DNA of 64,000 nucleotides from Calliopum simillimum (lineage: Eukaryota > Arthropoda > Insecta > Diptera > Lauxaniidae). A program made the translations under genes and the position numbers. How positions within the stretch are numbered: the first letter of the stretch is position 1; each line of letters opens with the position of its first letter. This document shows positions 1 to 11,640 of the stretch, piece by piece. The stretch covers positions 28,025,187-28,089,186 of the forward strand of contig OX638368.1 of the NCBI GenBank assembly GCA_951812925.1, written 5' to 3'. The notes beneath the pieces were generated by a model, which saw only the letters and a list, made by a program, of their open reading frames with translations, made no database searches and was not told where the DNA came from.

Positions 1-2325
1 TGTACCAGTAGGTCCATTTCCATTTGAAATCTTTCCATTTGTCACGTTCCCTTGCGATGGAGAAATGGAGAGATTTCATATTGGCCCTATGCTCCTCCTA
101 GGAGTTAAAGAAGAATACATACATACACCAGTAGGTCGGTATTTTGGTCATTTCGTACTTCTTGTAAGTGGTAAGTGGCTTTATATTCTGTTTCCAGTGA
201 GTCAAAATTCGCTATTCTTACTAGCTAGAAAGACACCGATAAAATTGTAAGCTTTGTATGTTTTCGGTACCATTCGGTACATTGCAAAAATATGATCTAA
301 GTTCTCAGTTCGACCACACAAATCAGCTATTACCCTTATGCTGGAAAAACCATGTAACAGTACTCACTAGAAGTGGTGTAGTTGAGCCATTTGGTATTGC
401 AAAATATATGGTCGCAAAAAAGGAAAGCTTATAAAAATTAACACTCACAATCGATTGATCAACATAGACTAGTTAATAAAAAACTTCTCTATTCGAAGCG
501 GGAAATCACATGTGGTATTTGTCATACACATACTCCACAGTGAATTTCGCCACCATTATCTGCAGCGCTGCGGGGGCGTTGCTGAGAAAATTGTACTAAT
601 GAAACATGGATCAAAAAATGATGGAAACTAGCTCTCCAAGTGGTACCAACCAAAATGTGGTTGATCCAACTACCCCGGCAGCATGCACATCGGATTTGTA
701 GGTGCAGGAAATATGCATAGTTAGGAATGATTTTCCTATAATTGGAATCAATATTGTTCGTCAAAATTTTGGTAGGCCGAGAACTACCTGAAAAAGGTAG
801 CTGGATAAGGAAATATAAGAATCCGTCCAATGCTCCTCTAAGGATTTACAGGAGAATAAATACAGACACTTTAGTATTTTTATTCAGAGGGGGTAAACAA
901 GCTTTGATATTCTTGTTCACATATGAGGAAATAAACGTTACTCATACGTCTTTTTGCAAGATTATTACAGGGGAAGACCCCTGAGAAACCACCTTATATA
1001 TACGCCCCTGTGCAGAATCCTCTTTTTGCGTTTAGTTTCCATGTTTACGCCATTTTATTCTAAGCAAAAGTCCACATTTTCAATAAAAATATATTAAGTT
1101 TTAAATTTATCGGTTAGACGAAATTTCTATACATATGAGCCCACTGGTAAGTGAAATTACCATTTCATAACTCGAAAACCACAAACACCATTCTGATGAA
1201 ACTTTAAATATATCTGAATAAGAATATTTTAAGGCATTGTATTAAGTTTCATCAAAAGCCGTTCACTAATTCTTGGTACGGGCAAAGATGGGTTAAAGGA
1301 AGAATATTAGGTGGAATATTGCTGGAAGTAGATTACTAAAAGCTCTAAACACCTTCTTTATAGCAAATGAAAACACGAGTCCTTTCCATTGGAATGATAA
1401 AAATTTATTGATCATAATAATAATGTATATCATAAATAATATAATTTTTATTTTTTTTAAATTTTACATCTTTCATTATTTGCAACTCATTATGATAATT
1501 ATGTAGTTGTTGTTCTTTTTGTTATACATAGTTTGTGTGATATTTTTTTTTTACAATAATTAAAATTTAAAACGAATTAAGATTTAAATATTTTTTTTTT
1601 TTAAATACACTGAAATATATAGAGATTTTTTTTTTCTAAAAAATATTCATACACATATTGTACGAGATAAGAGATTTTGCTTTGTGTTTTTAATTAGTTT
1701 GATATGTTTTGTCGTTTTATGCATCATAAATATTTTAAGTTTGTATACTAACGTTTTTTGCTTGTGGGTTTTAACGTACACTGAGAATTTGAAAGTAACT
1801 ATGAGTTTGGGTTTAGTCATAAACAATTCTATTAAGGTTTGTACTTGTATGATGGTTTTTTTGAAAAAATGTAAATGATAAAAGTTTAGCTTATTCTTAG
1901 TAAATACACGAGATTTCGAGTAAAACTTATTAAAGCTGAAACCTTACATAACTAGATACACTAAGTTCCGAAAACAACAAGAGCATAAATTTTTGGAATT
2001 TTAAAAGTAAATCGAATTTAAAGAACAACGTAACTTGTTTTTGAGTTATTTTTTTTTTAAATTTTTGCGATTTATTAAAAAACTTTCGAATTAAGTTTTA
2101 TTGTATTTTACGCGTTACTGATGATAGTTTGTTTATTTTTTTATGTAATTTGTTTAATCAAATTGAAATTTCTTTAGCAGCAAAATTTCACATAAAACCA
2201 CAATTTGCCGTTGTTGTTGACTTTATTAAAATGATTGTGATTTTTGAAAATGGGTCAGATTTTGTAAATTTTGCTTTGGAAAACTTCAAAATGAGTAACA
2301 AAATATTTTCGTAGATTTGTTGTTT
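1..2325. other. gene-free AT-rich DNA
   Basis: No coding region could be supported. Short open frames near 65-250, 522-830 and 742-984 lack recognisable domains and have no splice or codon-use support. From about 1430 onward the sequence becomes T-rich with many T homopolymers. It is the distal 3' flank of the minus-strand prohormone gene that ends near 9120. Confidence 0.5.
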
Positions 2326-4500
2326 AAAATATTATGCGATAAAAATATGATAAAACAAAACTTTTATTAAATAAATTATAATAAAAAGAAAGAAAAGTTC
2401 CTCAAACAACAATTTATCGAGATAAAAATGTCGTGCGATAAAATATTATTATATTATGAGATAAATATCGATAAAAATGTATTTAGATAGAAAAATTATG
2501 CGACAAAAATATCATTAAACAAAAACATGCGACAAACATATTATGAGTCCAAACTAGCAAGATTCAACTCATAATAAACGGAATGAAAATTCTTTCCGGA
2601 AAAATGTTATGAAAAAAAAATTTCATGTGATTAAACATCATATGACTAAAAGAATATGAGGTGAAAATATAATTCAATGAAAATGTTATGATATAAAAAC
2701 ATCAAGAGTCAAAACAAGTATGAGGCATCTTATATTGAATGGAATTAAAAATTCTCTATGCAAAAATATCATGAGAAAAAAATCTTATGCGATAAAAATA
2801 TCAGTAGTCAAAATTAACACGAGCTATCTCATAATAAATGAAATTGAAATTTCTTCTTGCAAACATATCATGAATCTAATGAATGCGGTAAAAATGTCGC
2901 ACAAAGAAAATATTACTAAAAAAAAACTATAAAATGATGATTATATTATGAGATATTTAAATTATTTGATAAAAATATCATGCGATGAAAATATCATAAG
3001 ACAAACGTCATTAAATAAACATAATGAGAAAGATGTAAAACGTTACAACGACAATATTATGATGTAAAATTATCATGCGATAAAATATTATAAATAAAGG
3101 AAAATGCAATTAAGATAACCTGCGATGAGAAAGTTATAAGACAAAAAAATATGATAATACAAAATTATCATAAAATTAAAATTTTATAACATCATAAAGT
3201 AATGCGATAAAAATATCACAATACGAAAACCTATCATTTAATAAATAAGATATCATGTGATGTAACTCTCATGAAATAAAAATATAACGAATTAAAATAA
3301 AACATAATTTGACATAAATTTAGTTTCACTAAAATTGCAGATAATGCGATAAAAATGTTACGCAATGAAAATAACTTAAGACATAAAATATCACACGATG
3401 AAAATATTATGATAAAATATAATTATGCGATGGAAATATGATAATACACGTAAAACTTTCATCAAGTGAACATAATAAATAAGATGTAATACACTTTAAG
3501 GGATAAATTATGATATAAAAATGTTATGTGATAAAATATCACTTGATAAAAGATCATGTGAATAAAATATCCTACAATAAAAATATTTTAAGACAAAATT
3601 GCCATAAGATAAAAATATCATTATACGAATACCTATAATTTTATAAACATAATAAATAATATATCATGTGATGGAACTCTCATGAAAAAAAAATATAATG
3701 AATAAAATTATAGTAAGACATAAATTTAATTTCATTAAAATTGCAGATCGTGCGATAAAAATGTCACGCAAAGAAAATAACTTAAGACAAAAATATAACA
3801 AAAGATTATGTGATTAAAATATCGATAAAAATATGTTTTGAAAAAATTGTCATGAGATAAAAATATCATGTGATGAAACTATTATAAGTTATAAATACAC
3901 TATATCAATATAATGAAATAAAATATAATTAGACACAAGTTTAAGGTCATTAAAATCCCAGATCATGCGATAAAAATATCATGTAATATAAATATCAAAA
4001 GTAAAAATTTTATGCGTTGAAAATATTATAAGATAAAAGAATCATGCGATGAAAATATCACGCAATAAAAATATCATATGACAATTATTATCATATAAAT
4101 CAAAATAAATAGAATGAAAAATATTGCAAGAATAATATCATGATATAAAATTGTCATGCGATAAAAAAACATTTAAGTAAAGGTTATCCTATTAAAATAT
4201 CTTGCAATGAAAATATTATCAGATGAAAATGTCAAGCGATAAAAATATTATATGATGAAACTATCACACGAAAAAAACATATGATTAGAATATGAAAAAT
4301 TTTATAATGAATTAAAATGTAATTATATATTAATTTTATGTAAAATAACATGAGACAAGAATATAGAAGGTGAAGGAACTATGCGATAAAAATATCACCA
4401 TATATTTTTTATTAAATTAAATAGAATAAATATGGAAAACGCTAAGAGGATAATATTATGATGAAAAATTGTTATGCGATAAAATACCTTTGTGTGAAAA
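2326..4500. repeat. degenerate AT-rich satellite-like array 1
   Basis: About 2.2 kb is built from countless variants of a short unit close to ATGCGATAAAAATATC, alternating with forms such as ATGAGACAAAAATATC. Superimposed on this is a longer unit recognisable by a phrase like CTCATAATAAATGGAATGAA, seen near 2565, 2720 and 2830. Units differ by many substitutions and small indels, so the array is old or expands by slippage. It has no coding potential. A second array of the same family lies at 6405-7250. Confidence 0.75.
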
Positions 4501-6404
4501 AATAAACTTATATATGGAAAAAAACAATTTTTTTTTTAAATTGTATGAAACCACCAGTACAAACTTCATATAAAATTGTTTATTTGGCATTGAAAAAAAA
4601 TATGCAGTAAGTACTTATTTAAAATATTTATATATAACAGATATTATCATATTTAGGCAATATTCTAAAGATTTTCTCGCAAATTGTAACACTTTTGTTT
4701 TGAGTATACATCTATATAATGCATATAATAAATATTTATATATATATATATTGTTATATTCGATATAATCGTATGTAATTTAAATAGTTTTGTATAAATT
4801 TGTTGGTATTTTTCTTTTTTGATATGTATTGAATGATATGTTTTTTTTTTTTTTGTTCAATATAATTACAGATTTCACGCATACTTTGAAGTACTAAAAT
4901 CTGTTGATATGCATATTGATTTAGATTATAGAAAAGATTTTTTTTTTTAATTTAAAAATCATAAAAATGTATTAGTTTTCTTTAAAATTTTAAAAAAATT
5001 TCGAAATATATTAAAAACTTTAGTAGCATATTGAAACACTTAAAATATTTTAAATTTATGTTTAAATAAAGTTGCCTGAACTGATTACGTGTATATAAAA
5101 ATAATATTTATTAGTAAGTAGTTTGCCCTCAAAGTTATATACAATTTGAAATTAAAACTAAAGTAAAAATAAAAAATAATTAATAGTTTTTTTAAAGTTT
5201 TTAAGTAGGTATTCTTTTTGTCATTTCTTCACTTAGTTAGGTATTTTTGTTTAGACAAGATGTGTTTTTTTTTTTTTCAAGTTAAAATTTTTTTTTCTTT
5301 TTCAATGAAATTTTTGCTTTAAGTTTCAGTTGCTTTGACTACACACTAATATAAGGTACTTATAACTCCATTATATTTAATATAAAGTTTTAAAGTAAGT
5401 TGTAACAATTTGTTTTTTCTTCGTTTTTTCTTATTTTTTCAGTGTAGTTCTCTGCGTGGTGCTTGTATTTGTAGGATTTTTCTTATTTCTTTTAAATTTC
5501 TATAAATGTGCATTGGTTTTAGCTCTTGAGTTTTTCTTTTGATAGTATATTTTTAGGAAAACCTTGGTTTTTCTTGCATTTTTGAAACATTTATTATATT
5601 GTTATTGATTATATTTTTTTTTTATTGAATCTACGTTGGGTTCAGTTTGTTTTAGTTTAAAATTTTATTAAATTTTTTAACGTCTTTTTCTTAGTTTTGA
5701 GTAATGATATTTTTTTTTTTTTTTTTTATTTTCTTTCGCTATATCTCATCATTACATATATTTTGCTTGCATTTATGTTTTTTTTTACAAAAATATACAT
5801 GTCCCCTAGCTCTTTGTTTTTCTACTATACTCGTAATCGCTTCTCTTTGTCTTACAATTCCACGTTTTTTGTATTAGTTCTCTATGCGGTTTGTATTTTT
5901 AATATATGCGTTTTTCTAAACATTTAATGAATTATATAGTAAGTAGATTTAACTATCACGACGTAACACTCACGGATAGACATTTTTTTTTCTCAACTTG
6001 AAAAGTGCTTTTAGGATTTGCGTTTTGACTACTTTTTGTTATGGTTTTGTAATTGCACGCACTTTTTTGGTGGATCTTAAAAATGTTAAATATCGTGTTT
6101 GTCTCTCAAGAAGTTGAGAGTATGTAATAAGCCACTCTTGAACTCCTCCAAATCACACTTAGTCAAGAATAGCAAAGTCAGCACACAACAATATCTTACA
6201 AAAATAAGATGTTAGCATGTAATCCTGTTTAAAAGTCCATGGGGAATGTTTCAAAGGAGAACTGTAAGCCTAGCTCTTAATTGAGCAACTGAGTTTTATC
6301 TTTATGACTCCATAGGCCTAATCAGAGATAGAGTACCCATCATTCAAAATGTATAAAAGTTCTCTACAATGTAAGCATTAGCCCTGTATGCTCGTTTTTT
6401 TTAT
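4501..6404. other. T-rich spacer between the two satellite arrays
   Basis: The plus strand is dominated by T tracts and TA runs (for example a TATATA run near 4735-4752). The frame at 5697-5927 is a translation of low-complexity T-rich DNA and is not supported as a gene. Nothing else is recognised. Confidence 0.5.
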
Positions 6405-7250
6405 AAAAACTATCATGCAAGAAAAATATCATGCGAGAAAATTATCATGCGATAAAAATATCCTTTGATGAAAATCTGATAAATTTAAAATATCATGAGA
6501 TTAAAATAATAGCAGATAAAAATATTAAACAACATAAGTATGATAAGATAAAGCCACAATTACCTCACAATAAATGGAATGAAAAATTCTCAAGGTAAAA
6601 ATATTTTGAAATGAAAATATTATTCAATGAAAATATCATGAGATGAAAATAAGAAATAATAAAATAAAAATGTTAAGCGATATACATAAAATAGGACAAA
6701 ACTAGCATGAGTCACATCACAACAAATGGAATGGAAAATTTTCAAAGTAAAAATATCATGAAATAAAATCATTAGATAACATATCGTTCAATGAAAAAAT
6801 CATGAGTTGAAAATGTTATTAAATAAATATATCATGAGACAAAAATATTACTAGATAAAAATGTCAAGCGATATAAATACCATGAGACAAAACTAGCATG
6901 AATCACCTCACAATAAATGGAATCGAAAATTTTCAAAACAAAAAATCATTAGGATTTAATCACATAACATTTTTATTTGATAATATTTTAATATAAAAAT
7001 ATTGTTCAATGAAAATATCATGAGATGAAAATACGATAAAATAAAAATATCATGAGACAAAAGTATTCTTAGATAAAAATGTCAATCGATATAAGTATCA
7101 TAAGACAAAAATAGCATGAGTCACTTCACAATAAATGGAATGAAAATTTTACAAACAAAAATATCATGAAATAAAAACACAATAAATAAAAATATCATAA
7201 GATAAAAGTATTATGGGAGAAAAATATCAATCATTGAAAAAAGCAGATAT
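6405..7250. repeat. degenerate AT-rich satellite-like array 2 with higher-order unit
   Basis: This is the same short-unit family as the array at 2326-4500 (GATAAAAATATCATGAGA-like). Here a higher-order unit of roughly 150-210 bp is clear: the phrase CACCTCACAATAAATGGAAT and its variants recur near 6560, 6710, 6900 and 7115, each followed by GAAAATTTTCAAA-like sequence and then by short ATCATGARAT units. No coding content. Confidence 0.75.
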
Positions 7251-7283
7251 TGCAGATATTGAATAAAATGTATCGGAGAATTT

Positions 7284-7600
7284 TATCGATATGAATGAAC
7301 CACGAGCTGTATAAGACTCTACGCTGACTTTTATGTAGCCTTGTATACAGCAACTATGCTGGCTGAGTCATGTTTATTGTATGTTTGAAAAAACTCCAGC
7401 GAAAAATGTATCTGAAAGGGAGAGATGCGGGACAACGTTCAAGAGGGAAATCATGCCTCCCGTAGATAGGCCAAGCTGAAGAAGCTCAAGACGCAACTGG
7501 AGAGAACTTTTGAAGTACGAGAGTTTTCGCAGGCAAATAGGAAAATATCGAATTTTGGTCAAACGTCGCTGCTCGCATCCCAACTGCGTGAATTCGAACA
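7284..7600 (+). pseudogene. C-terminal tail of a non-LTR retrotransposon reverse transcriptase (dead)
   Basis: The plus-strand translation, read across frames, gives pieces in the order typical of the region after the reverse transcriptase fingers in insect non-LTR elements. First comes NHELYKTL (normally NxELYxLY), then a damaged RLRWxGHV region, then MFEKTPAKNVSERERCGT (like RMxxxRxPKKVxExxxxGxR), followed by an xRGxP-like stretch and NWRELL. Stops and at least one frame change break it, so it cannot make enzyme. The upstream domains are absent; the fragment abuts the satellite array, consistent with a 5'-truncated copy. The clade is not certain. Confidence 0.6.
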
Positions 7601-7660
7601 TAACCTATACTGTGCAATTGTGCGTACAATACACATTGGGTCAGAATTACAAAATGTAGT

Positions 7661-9119
7661 ACAAAAAGCACTCCTAAAAGCCTTAAAAATAATATTTTTA
7701 ATAAATTTTTTTTTTTAACTTAACAACTATTTTTGCAACTTTATTAATATACGAGTAAATATACTTTTTATTTTACTATATGATTACAACTAAATTTTGC
7801 ACTACTAATCTAAATATATAACATATTTGTATGCATTTCTATTTTCATTTTTGTATATATTTATTTTTAAAATGGACACGTACATATATTTGGTTTTAAT
7901 ATATATATATTATATATAGTATATATTTACTGGTACATCGTTCATCAAACACATCATAGGTAGGTATATGCAGATATGGTTTGTTTTTTTAATTAAATTA
8001 TTTTAAATATTTTATAATAAAAGAAGAGAAATGTTATCATAATTGATTTTAATGTCAATTAAACTTTCGTTTTTCTTTTTTAAATTTAAATAGCTGCAGG
8101 GCTTACTAATTTATTTATTTATTTTTTCTTTCATTTTACTTAGTATTAACACTAAAAATTATTATTAATATTTTATTGAAAAAACATTGAGATAAAATTT
8201 TTTTTTGAAAAAGAACTTAATTACAATTTTTCGTAGGAATACAAAAACAACATGGTTTTCTCAATTATAAGTTCATAAAGAGAGGGTTTTTTCGGCATAT
8301 TTTTCCAAACCATTTTTTGCTGCGATTGAATTTCTTTGTTTTTTGGTTTAGTTCCATATATATAAGTGGTTAGTTTTGAAATTTTCTTTGAGGTGAATAC
8401 CATATTTCACAGTTTTTTTAGAATAAAAACTTAAACTTTAAGAAAAAAAAAATTAATTATAAAAAAATTTTTTGTTAAATTTTTTTTTTTTTTTTTTCGT
8501 TTTGCTTCATTGTTCTGACCGATCCTGCTTCCACATTTTTTTGCTTGAATTTTTTGTTTCTGTTATTTTTTTGTAAATTACACATTTATTTTTACGTTTT
8601 GCGTGTTTTTGGATTTTACTATTTTGTTTTTATGAAATTATTGTGTTTGTTGTTTCTTTGGGTTTTTCTCAAAATTTAAATTTTAAATTAATTTTGAAAA
8701 ATTTTGTTTATTAATTTTTTTATTTTTAAAAAATACAAATAAATTTTAGCGTAGAGCGCAGTTAGAATGTTTTTTTGTCGCGGCAGAATTTTCAAAATAA
8801 AACAAAACCAATTTTTTTTTTCTGATTTTTTTTGGAATACTTTTTTTGTCAATTTTTTATAAAAGTTTTTTTCTTTTAATTTCAAAAATTGAAAAATTAT
8901 TTTTTAACCAATTTTAATCAAAAAAGATTTTCAACAAATCATATTTTCTTTAAAATTTGAGAAAAAACTAGCTATAGTTTCATTGTATGTTTTAAGATTT
9001 ATTTTGTTTTTTTTTCGTATGTATGTTTGTTTGTTTGTTTGGTATGTGCATATGGATTTTACTTAATTTCTATACAACATTTAGCTATCACCCTGTTCTT
9101 TTTTTAGCACTTAAAGCAC
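7661..9119. other. AT-rich 3' flank of the prohormone gene
   Basis: Very AT-rich DNA with many A and T homopolymers. The minus-strand frames at 8221-8403 and 8688-8885 are lysine-rich products of A-rich sequence and are not supported as genes. The minus-strand 3' UTR of the prohormone gene probably extends into the right edge of this interval. Confidence 0.5.
8998..9003 (-). terminator. candidate poly(A) signal AATAAA for the prohormone gene
   Basis: TTTATT on the plus strand is AATAAA on the minus strand. It lies about 220 nt downstream of the TGA stop at 9225-9227 and about 120 nt downstream of the second in-frame stop at 9120-9122. Other AATAAA matches occur further downstream in this AT-rich DNA, so the choice is uncertain. 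Confidence 0.35.
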
Positions 9120-9224
9120 TTAGTAATTGTAATTATCATAGGGTGATCCTAAATATGAATAGAAATTTGGATTGATGGGCTGTGAATGTGCGTAATAAAA
9201 TCCAGAAGCCGGATCTGGTGCTAC
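9120..9224 (-). other. in-frame open extension after the prohormone TGA stop
   Basis: Reading on from the TGA at 9225-9227 in the same frame, 34 sense codons follow before TAA at 9120-9122. The predicted peptide is rich in Tyr, Asn, Pro and Ser (it contains SGFYYAHSQPINPNFYSYLG) and looks more like secreted-protein sequence than a translated AT-rich 3' UTR. It may be a readthrough extension, a coding tail cut off by a sequence error or recent mutation, or chance. The base after the stop is G, which is not the classic UGA-CUA readthrough context. Confidence 0.45.
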
Positions 9225-9372
9225 TCAGTCTAGGAAGCCAGTGTTGACTAATTTTTCCAAGAAGAACTTCACATCACCCAATTCGGAATCTTTGATACCG
9301 AGTGATTTTAACATACCCAGATCACCATTCTCCACGGCCATGAAGACAGATCGCAAATGTTCGAGATCAGAT
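9225..9372 (-). CDS. prohormone-4-like neuropeptide precursor, last coding exon
   Basis: This is the C-terminal coding exon. A clean acceptor (TTCTTACAG on the minus strand) precedes it, and its first base completes the Arg codon split by the donor of the exon at 27721-27919. It encodes 48 residues, beginning SDLEHLRSVF and ending KLVNTGFLD before TGA. The sequence is amphipathic and helical, with no low-complexity bias and mixed fly-like codon use. I recognise the segment from memory as the conserved C-terminal region of insect prohormone-4 precursors; that identity is knowledge-based, not searched. The precursor should be secreted through the regulated pathway and cleaved at basic sites. 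The function of this conserved region is unknown to me. The frame stays open for 34 codons past the stop. Confidence 0.78.
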
Positions 9373-9989
9373 CTGTAAGAATAAACATAAAAAATATTTT
9401 TTTTTATGATTTACTTTTATTTTGCTTTATTTTATTTTATGTTATTTTAGTATGCGAAGAAGAGTCTTGAAAAAAAAAAACATATTTTTTACTTAATATT
9501 GTATGTTCACTTTTTATACTTTATAGAGCTGTTACTAATATTGATCCCAATGAATTCGTTAAAATGATTTTTGTGACTTTCAATATTTGCCATTTTCACA
9601 AAAATGTTTCTTTTATTATACTTCAATATCAAATCCAAGCCAATTGCCAATAAAATCTTTTATTTATATATTGGCACATACCTAATTTTATAGATACAAA
9701 AACAAAAAACTCGCGTGTTCTCTGCCATCAACAAAATCGATATCAAAATGTTCCCATAACTGCAAATTAACCGACATAAAATTGTAATATAGTAACCTTT
9801 TTGGCATTCAGACAATAATAACTCACTTCTAAGTGGACGCCATTTCAGCTCCTTTCTTTTTATAAAAAACTAAATTTTACCTGGTGAGAGTTGCCCACCC
9901 TTTGTTCCGGTGCCTTAACTATGATGAATTTTTTCCAGCGTGTAGTATCCCCAATTTTTCTAGTTGATGATATTTGCTTTGCTGCTTAT

Positions 9990-10290
9990 TATGTACATAA
10001 CAAATTCCATCCATATGATTGGTACAGTTCCAGAGATATTTCAAATTTTTTTTTTTAGAGGCGTGGCACTGTCTTTTTTTCTAATGAGTGGTATTTAGCT
10101 TAGTGCCTTTTATATATATGCCAAATTTTATTCGTATGCGTCAAATAGTTTCTGAGATATGTTGAATTTTGTTTGTCAGGGGCGTGGCAGTGCCTATTTT
10201 TCTAATGAGTAGAATTTGGCTTAGTACTATTTATATATGTGCCAAATTTCATTCCTATGCGAGTTTTAGAGGTATAACAAATTTTGTTTT
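9990..10290. repeat. tandem units of about 115-130 bp with GGCGTGGCA core
   Basis: Two clear units start near 10060 and 10185. Each has AGGCGTGGCACTG or GGGCGTGGCAGTG, then TTTTTCTAATGAGT, TTTAGCTTAGT or TTTGGCTTAGT, TTTATATATRTGCCAAATTT and CATTCCTATGCG. A weaker third unit precedes them, marked by CCATATGATTGGTACAG near 10012. The same GGCGTGGC plus AAATTTCAT theme recurs in the mini-me-like and hAT-type elements of this window. Confidence 0.6.
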
Positions 10291-10398
10291 ACTTTACATA
10301 GTGGCTTCCGAGCATCAGTTTGTATCTATTGTGGAAGGTTATAATTACACTAGCTACTGTTCTATCTCAGATCTTCAGATTATGTTTAGAAAAAGGAG

Positions 10399-10867
10399 TA
10401 GTAATGGGTAAAATTAGTCTTGGTCTTGAGTCTTGGTCTAGGGCTTGTTAATTTTTTGAAAACAAGACCAAGATGCTGATATAATTTCAAGAGCAAGACC
10501 AAGATTCCAATGGTTTTGATCTTGGTCATAATGATCAACAAGACTGTGACTGCTTTTCAGTCTTGATAATTTATAGTTAATAGGTGCATCACGCCACTTT
10601 TAAGCATAAAATCATCTCTCAACTCAAAAATTGGCATCTTTAAAACCTAACTGCTTTAGAATAATAAGGTTTTTTAAATTTCAAATACTTTAAAATTTAA
10701 AGAAATTTTTTTTAAGACCAAGACTTAATTCTCAAGACTAAGACTAGGACCAAACCGTAATATCAAAACCAAGAATCAATATACAACATCAAGATCAGAG
10801 GCAAGACTCAATATCCAATAGCAAGATCAAGACTGATATGGTCTTGGTCTTGGTTTGCTCATCACTA
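10399..10867. mobile_element. hAT-type MITE rich in CAAGACCAAGA repeats
   Basis: A 469 bp element with no coding capacity. It starts TAGTAATGGGTAAAA and ends TTGCTCATCACTA, imperfect inverted termini in the TAGTGATG style of hAT elements. The flanking octamers AAAAGGAG (10391-10398) and ATAAGGAG (10868-10875) differ at one position, consistent with an 8 bp target duplication that has aged slightly. The interior holds many copies of CAAGACCAAGA or its complement TCTTGGTCTTG in both orientations, so the strand can fold extensively. A fragment of the same family lies at 32140-32225. Confidence 0.7.
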
Positions 10868-11234
10868 ATAAGGAGCAGTACATAAAGACTGAACCAAGAC
10901 CTGAGTAGCTTTCATTCTTCAAATAGCAAAAAAAAGTCATATCGACCCACAAAATGAATGTCATTCCTCCGCAAAGCAATGAAAAAAATTTCAGATCAAA
11001 GGGTTAGGGAAGTATAAACCACAGATGTATCTATTCGTTTGGAACAATATGCTATCCATTCAGGCAAAATGATCTTTGTCAAACTGAAAATATACGAAGG
11101 CTGTTTAAATAATTGTGGATTTTTTGAATAAGATATATTTTTTTCGGGAAAAAAGTTTTATATTCAAATTTTTTATTTTTTGTTCTCACAAGGCGCTTCC
11201 CTCTTAATTTGACCTAAATCTCTTACCACCCGAT

Positions 11235-11640
11235 GTAAGGTTTTTTGCCATAATGATTACAAATATGTGCACCCGTTAATTGTCTTGATGAAACAGCAAT
11301 TTTTTCTGCGCCAAATACGGTCCCAAACAACAGTGGTCATATACTTGTTGGCCGACAGGCCCACCTTGGGCTTCATTGGAGCACGTTCTCCCAAACAAAC
11401 CCACTATATTTAGTACTTCTTGACCTTTGGTGTCTTATGATGGCTCCATGTTTCGTCTACGCTAAACTCTTCTTTGAAGTAGTCACACGATTGCGTTTAT
11501 GTTCGAGCATGAGTAATCATGACACCAACCATGTGGATAGCTTTTTCATGTCCAAATATTTAAGTAAAATCTGATGTACCCTCTAAGTTAAGATGCCTAC
11601 AGCCTCACGCACGTCATTCTCCAATCATCCAATATCATTC
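11235..11640 (-). pseudogene. mariner-family transposase remnant
   Basis: The minus strand encodes recognisable mariner transposase pieces. SVDETWSHHKTPKVKKY (about 11413-11466) contains the first catalytic Asp region. Then, after a frame change, KVGLSANKYMTTVVWDRIW and a nearby FIKTINGCTYL correspond to the AGKxMxTVFWD ... KTINGxYY stretch that precedes the second catalytic Asp. Stops end both pieces and the frame changes between them, so it is dead. Mariner transposases are about 350 residues; only the middle part is clear here. No terminal inverted repeats were located. Confidence 0.65.
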
